From Spirochaetota bacterium (GTDB lineage: Bacteria; Spirochaetota; UBA4802; JAFGJZ01), in the NCBI GenBank assembly GCA_023396665.1, contig JAEWVL010000266.1:1-7610 (forward strand): 7,610 nucleotides of DNA. Direction: 5' to 3'. Within the stretch, counting starts at the first letter, position 1. The number at the start of each line of letters is the position of its first letter. The translations under genes and the position numbers were made by a program. The notes beneath the pieces are model-generated. The model did no database searches. It was not told the origin of the DNA and worked only from the letters and a program-made list of their open reading frames with translations. This document shows, piece after piece, positions 4,917 through 7,610 of this stretch.

Positions 4917-7252
4917 GTTTTGAAGGCATTGGCCCTATTGTAAATACTGCACAGATCGCGATTGTCGGAAATCCCAACTGCGGAAAAACAACCCTGTTCA
5001 ACGCCCTCACCGGCAGTACACAGCATATTGGAAACTGGCCCGGTGTGACGGTAGAAAAGAAGAGCGGACTGATGAAGTCCGCATCCGGTTCTGTCAGCGT
5101 TGTCGATCTTCCCGGCATATATTCACTTTCTGCCGGATCTCAGGACGAGATTGTCGCCCGTGATTTTGTCCTGACCGGCAATTCGGATCTCATCGTCAAT
5201 ATCGTCGACGCGGCGAATCTCGAACGGAATCTCTACCTTACCACACAGCTCATAGAAATGAAGGTTCCTTTTGTTCTGATAGTCAATATGATGGATGTGG
5301 CGAAAAAGAAAAATATTTCCGTAAACATTGAACAGCTTGAAAACAAGCTTGGCGTTCCGGTCATCGGCATCAGCGCAACAAAAAAAAGCGAGATTAAAAA
5401 AGTACGTGAATTCATTGAAAATTGCATCAAACGGCCTGCGAGTTCAAGTGCCCGAATCAGCTACGCCAAAGAATTGGAACAGTCAATTGACGTTATAGAA
5501 AAAAAATGCCGGATAGAGGGATTGGACAGTCGCTTTGCTGCAATAGCCATTTTGGATGCGGACGGCATGATCACCGAAAAGGTCATTGCCACGGGCGCAC
5601 TCACCGGGGATTCGATAAAAAAGGAAATCAAAAAAGTCGAACAATCATGCGGAGACTCAATCGATACCATTATTGCGGATAACAGATACGGTTTCATCGC
5701 CGGATTGACAGCCGGAATGCACGGAAGCGATACTACCGCTACGCAAATAAGCGACACGATAGACAACCTGGTTCTCAACCGTTATCTCGGCATACCCATT
5801 TTTCTGTTTGTCATGTATCTGCTTTTCTGGTTTTCGATTTCAATAGGAGGCGCTTTTATCGATTTCTTCGATATCGCTTTCGGCACAGTCTTTGTTGACG
5901 GCTTCGCGAATCTTCTCGCTGCGATAGGTGCTTCGCAATGGCTTATTACCTTTCTTGCAAAGGGTCTCGGCGTCGGTATTCAGACAGTCGCCACGTTTAT
6001 TCCAATAATATTCGCGATGTTCTTCGCCCTTTCCATACTCGAGGATTCGGGCTACATGTCACGCGCGGCCTTTGTCGTAGATCGTCTGATGCGCTTTATC
6101 GGTCTTCCCGGAAAAGCCTTCGTCTCAATGATAGTCGGATTCGGCTGTACTGTACCGGCAATCATGTCGACGAGAACTCTCGACACCGAAAAAGACCGCA
6201 AGCTCACGATGTTCATGTCGCCGTTTATGTCCTGTGGCGCCCGTCTGCCCGTATACGTACTTGTCGGTGCCGCATTTTTTCCGAAAAGTTCGGGACTGAT
6301 GGTCTTTTCACTGTATATGACAGGCATCGTACTGGCGATACTGACCGGCTTCATGCTGAAGAAAACCCTGTACCGGGGAGAGGTATCCCACTTCATCATA
6401 GAGCTTCCCTCTTATCACGTGCCGAACATGAAACAGGTTCTCACGCACACCTGGAACAGGCTGAAACTGTTCATCCTTCGTGCGGGTACGACGATTATCG
6501 CAGTCGTCGTTATTCTCTCATTTCTCAATTCGGTGGGAACAGACGGCAGCTTCGGCAATGAAGACAGTGAAAAATCGGTGCTCGCTTCGATAAGCAAAAC
6601 CATCACGCCCGTCTTTTCTCCGATGGGAATAGAACAGGATAACTGGCCGGCTACTGTCGGACTATTTACGGGTCTTTTCGCAAAAGAGGCGGTAGTCGGG
6701 ACCCTGAGCTCACTATACAGCGAGGTCGGAAATTCAGAAGAAAGCGACAGCGCTTCAGTTACGGATGAAAGTGAGGATTCGTTTTCACTTTGGGGGGGTA
6801 TCAGCGATGCTTTTGCGACTATTCCGGAAAATCTCGGCGGAGTATTCGGCGGACTTGTTGACCCCCTTGGACTCGCTTCACTTGAAGCGACCGGCGAAGA
6901 GGAAATCGCAGCCGAAGAGCTTGAAACTGATACGGGTACTTTTGCCGCTATGCGGTCGAGCTTTTCGAAGGGACCGATGCAGGCCTATGCCTATCTTCTG
7001 TTTGTTCTTATATATTTTCCCTGTGTCGCGGCACTGGGGGCTATTGTGCGCGAAGCCGGTTCGAAAACCGCTTACATGATCGCCGCCTATCTCACCGTGC
7101 TGGCATGGATAGTCGCCACGCTGTTTTACCAGATCACGAGTGCCTTTAATCCGTTTTGGATATCTGTGGCACTTGCTCTTCTTGCGGCTATGATCGTAAC
7201 TTTCAAAATCGCCGGGGATATCACTGCAAAATCGAAAATGCGCAAGAAGTAA
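4913..7252 (+). CDS. feoB: Ferrous iron transporter B (FeoB), full length
   Basis: FeoB is the inner-membrane Fe(II) permease with a cytosolic GTPase. The 779 residues match the usual full length. The G domain shows G1 GNPNCGKT (19-26), G2 around T46 in WPGVTVEKK, G3 DLPG (65-68), G4 NMMD (125-128) and G5 SAT (154-156). A helical GDI-like spacer follows (about 175-280). The membrane part begins near 290 (LGIPIFLFVMYLLFW). It contains the first Gate motif with GCTVPAIMSTRTL (Cys412), the conserved MSPFMSCGARLPVY (Cys441) and the second Gate with FPCVAALGAIVRE (Cys704). Between the Gates a Ser/Glu/Asp-rich loop (about 601-627) and a second acidic stretch (about 658-676) flank a conserved-looking SLWGGISDAFATIP segment. 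AAGGAGG lies just upstream of the ATG, which sits in the ATGA overlap with feoA. No feoC follows. The gene looks intact. Confidence 0.97.
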   Translation: MSFEGIGPIVNTAQIAIVGNPNCGKTTLFNALTGSTQHIGNWPGVTVEKKSGLMKSASGSVSVVDLPGIYSLSAGSQDEIVARDFVLTGNSDLIVNIVDAANLERNLYLTTQLIEMKVPFVLIVNMMDVAKKKNISVNIEQLENKLGVPVIGISATKKSEIKKVREFIENCIKRPASSSARISYAKELEQSIDVIEKKCRIEGLDSRFAAIAILDADGMITEKVIATGALTGDSIKKEIKKVEQSCGDSIDTIIADNRYGFIAGLTAGMHGSDTTATQISDTIDNLVLNRYLGIPIFLFVMYLLFWFSISIGGAFIDFFDIAFGTVFVDGFANLLAAIGASQWLITFLAKGLGVGIQTVATFIPIIFAMFFALSILEDSGYMSRAAFVVDRLMRFIGLPGKAFVSMIVGFGCTVPAIMSTRTLDTEKDRKLTMFMSPFMSCGARLPVYVLVGAAFFPKSSGLMVFSLYMTGIVLAILTGFMLKKTLYRGEVSHFIIELPSYHVPNMKQVLTHTWNRLKLFILRAGTTIIAVVVILSFLNSVGTDGSFGNEDSEKSVLASISKTITPVFSPMGIEQDNWPATVGLFTGLFAKEAVVGTLSSLYSEVGNSEESDSASVTDESEDSFSLWGGISDAFATIPENLGGVFGGLVDPLGLASLEATGEEEIAAEELETDTGTFAAMRSSFSKGPMQAYAYLLFVLIYFPCVAALGAIVREAGSKTAYMIAAYLTVLAWIVATLFYQITSAFNPFWISVALALLAAMIVTFKIAGDITAKSKMRKK

Positions 7253-7271
7253 ATCAGCGAAGACTTCGCAA

Positions 7272-7330
7272 CCACTGCATACAAAAGGAATCGCTCAAGA
7301 ACGGTTCCTTTTGTATGCGGTATGCAGTGG
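7272..7330 (+). terminator. Long hairpin after feoB, possible terminator or 3'-end stabiliser
   Basis: The left arm 7277-7293 pairs with 7302-7318 over 17 bp with one G-U pair and an 8-nt loop (CTCAAGAA). The stem continues as CCACT (7272-7276) with AGTGG (7326-7330) if GGTATGC (7319-7325) bulges out. It begins 20 bases after the feoB stop, where a terminator is expected. However, no T-run follows on either strand, so a classic intrinsic terminator is not proven; an mRNA-stabilising structure is an alternative. Confidence 0.45.
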
Positions 7331-7531
7331 AAAATCCGCTGTAGAGCACCGCTATTTTCTGCTTATCTGTCTTCTCGACTCCAGGTTCTGTAAAAAACAA
7401 TGAAAACGAAGCATACCGATACCGGTGCAGATTATTCGAACCTCTCTGACGTCTCCACAGGAAATAATTGTAAGCAAAATGTAAATACCCAGATTTAGAA
7501 TACTATTTTAAACAAAAACAGGATAAAGAGT

Positions 7532-7594
7532 TGTAACCTCGTTTTTATCGCCACAATATGGCGATATCCCTGCAAGGAAAAAAACGAGGTTACA
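7532..7594 (+). promoter_or_regulatory. 15-bp perfect inverted repeat with nested hairpins before a possible gene
   Basis: TGTAACCTCGTTTTT (7532-7546) pairs perfectly with AAAAACGAGGTTACA (7580-7594). Inside are a second hairpin ATCGCCA/TGGCGAT (7547-7553 with 7559-7565, 5-nt loop) and a weak TCC/GGA hairpin (7567-7578), giving a possible three-way junction. The right arm contains GAGG (7586-7589), placed as a Shine-Dalgarno for ATG at 7598, so the fold could hide the ribosome-binding site. As DNA it could instead be an operator. No known riboswitch class was recognised. Confidence 0.5.
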
Positions 7595-7597
7595 CAC

Positions 7598-7610
7598 ATG
7601 ATGTTAAAAA
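7598..7610 (+). CDS. Possible start of a downstream gene (first 4 codons only)
   Basis: ATGATG at 7598-7603 opens a frame MMLK that runs off the window. GAGG at 7586-7589, eight bases upstream, is a modest ribosome-binding site and lies within the right arm of the inverted repeat. With so few codons nothing can be said of the product, and the start itself is uncertain. Confidence 0.25.

Larger units (their letters stand above)
7253..7597. other. Intergenic region downstream of feoB, no complete gene
   Basis: This 345-base stretch holds the long hairpin at 7272-7330 and the nested stem at 7532-7594. The middle (about 7331-7530) is AT-rich toward its end. It has no convincing promoter; TACTAT (7501-7506) and TAGAAT (7496-7501) lack a -35 at proper spacing. 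GCATACCG (7411-7418) is an inverted copy of CGGTATGC (7318-7325) in the first hairpin. No RNA gene was recognised. Confidence 0.55.

Noticed and set aside
5938..6561. A 207-codon plus-strand frame inside feoB
   Set aside because: It is an out-of-frame shadow of feoB, Arg/His/Ser-rich with no domain, and the feoB frame is intact.
7532..7594. Integron attC site
   Set aside because: The arms do not carry the RYYYAAC / GTTRRRY core at the ends, and no integrase or gene cassette is visible.

Overview
The window holds parts of three transcription units. It reads as a chromosomal segment of an anaerobic or facultative bacterium with moderate GC. The feoA-feoB pair with a small FeoB-associated Cys-rich membrane peptide is typical of anaerobes that import ferrous iron. 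Nothing pins the lineage: gene content would fit a spirochaete or another anaerobic Gram-negative, and this is a low-confidence inference. There are no mobile elements, tRNA or rRNA genes, or CRISPR arrays.

Positions 1-3236 (minus strand) form a compact operon, read in the order SSS-family sodium/solute symporter, GNAT acetyltransferase (TTG start), membrane-anchored GH25 muramidase, and pyrimidine-nucleoside/thymidine phosphorylase (deoA/pdp, cut by the window edge). The last three genes are joined by two 4-bp ATGA stop/start overlaps, which implies translational coupling. The unit mixes solute uptake, wall hydrolysis and nucleoside breakdown; a salvage or scavenging role is inference.

Positions 3237-3537 are a divergent intergenic region with a good sigma-70-type promoter (TTGACA-N17-TACACT) for a 189-residue two-TM protein with a C-terminal domain resembling bacterial PH domains. 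This protein has no recognised function.

Positions 4195-7252 are an iron(II)-uptake locus. On the plus strand, feoA and feoB overlap by 4 bp. On the minus strand, divergently transcribed, is a 54-codon gene for a single-TM peptide with a CxxCxxxCGGC tail, of the FeoB-associated Cys-rich type. The control region between them contains an 18-bp element present twice (17/18 identical, centre TTAGA-N4-TCTAA), 64 bp apart. Each copy lies 17 bp beyond an outward-facing -35-like hexamer (TTGACA for feoA, TTGATC for the small gene). The whole arrangement is mirror-symmetric around 4587.5, as expected for one regulator co-controlling both sides.

Positions 7253-7610 contain no complete gene but two strong inverted repeats. 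One is a long hairpin just after feoB whose right arm carries a 7-nt tandem duplication. The other is a 15-bp perfect stem enclosing smaller hairpins; it covers a GAGG Shine-Dalgarno-like motif for a possible gene starting at 7598.
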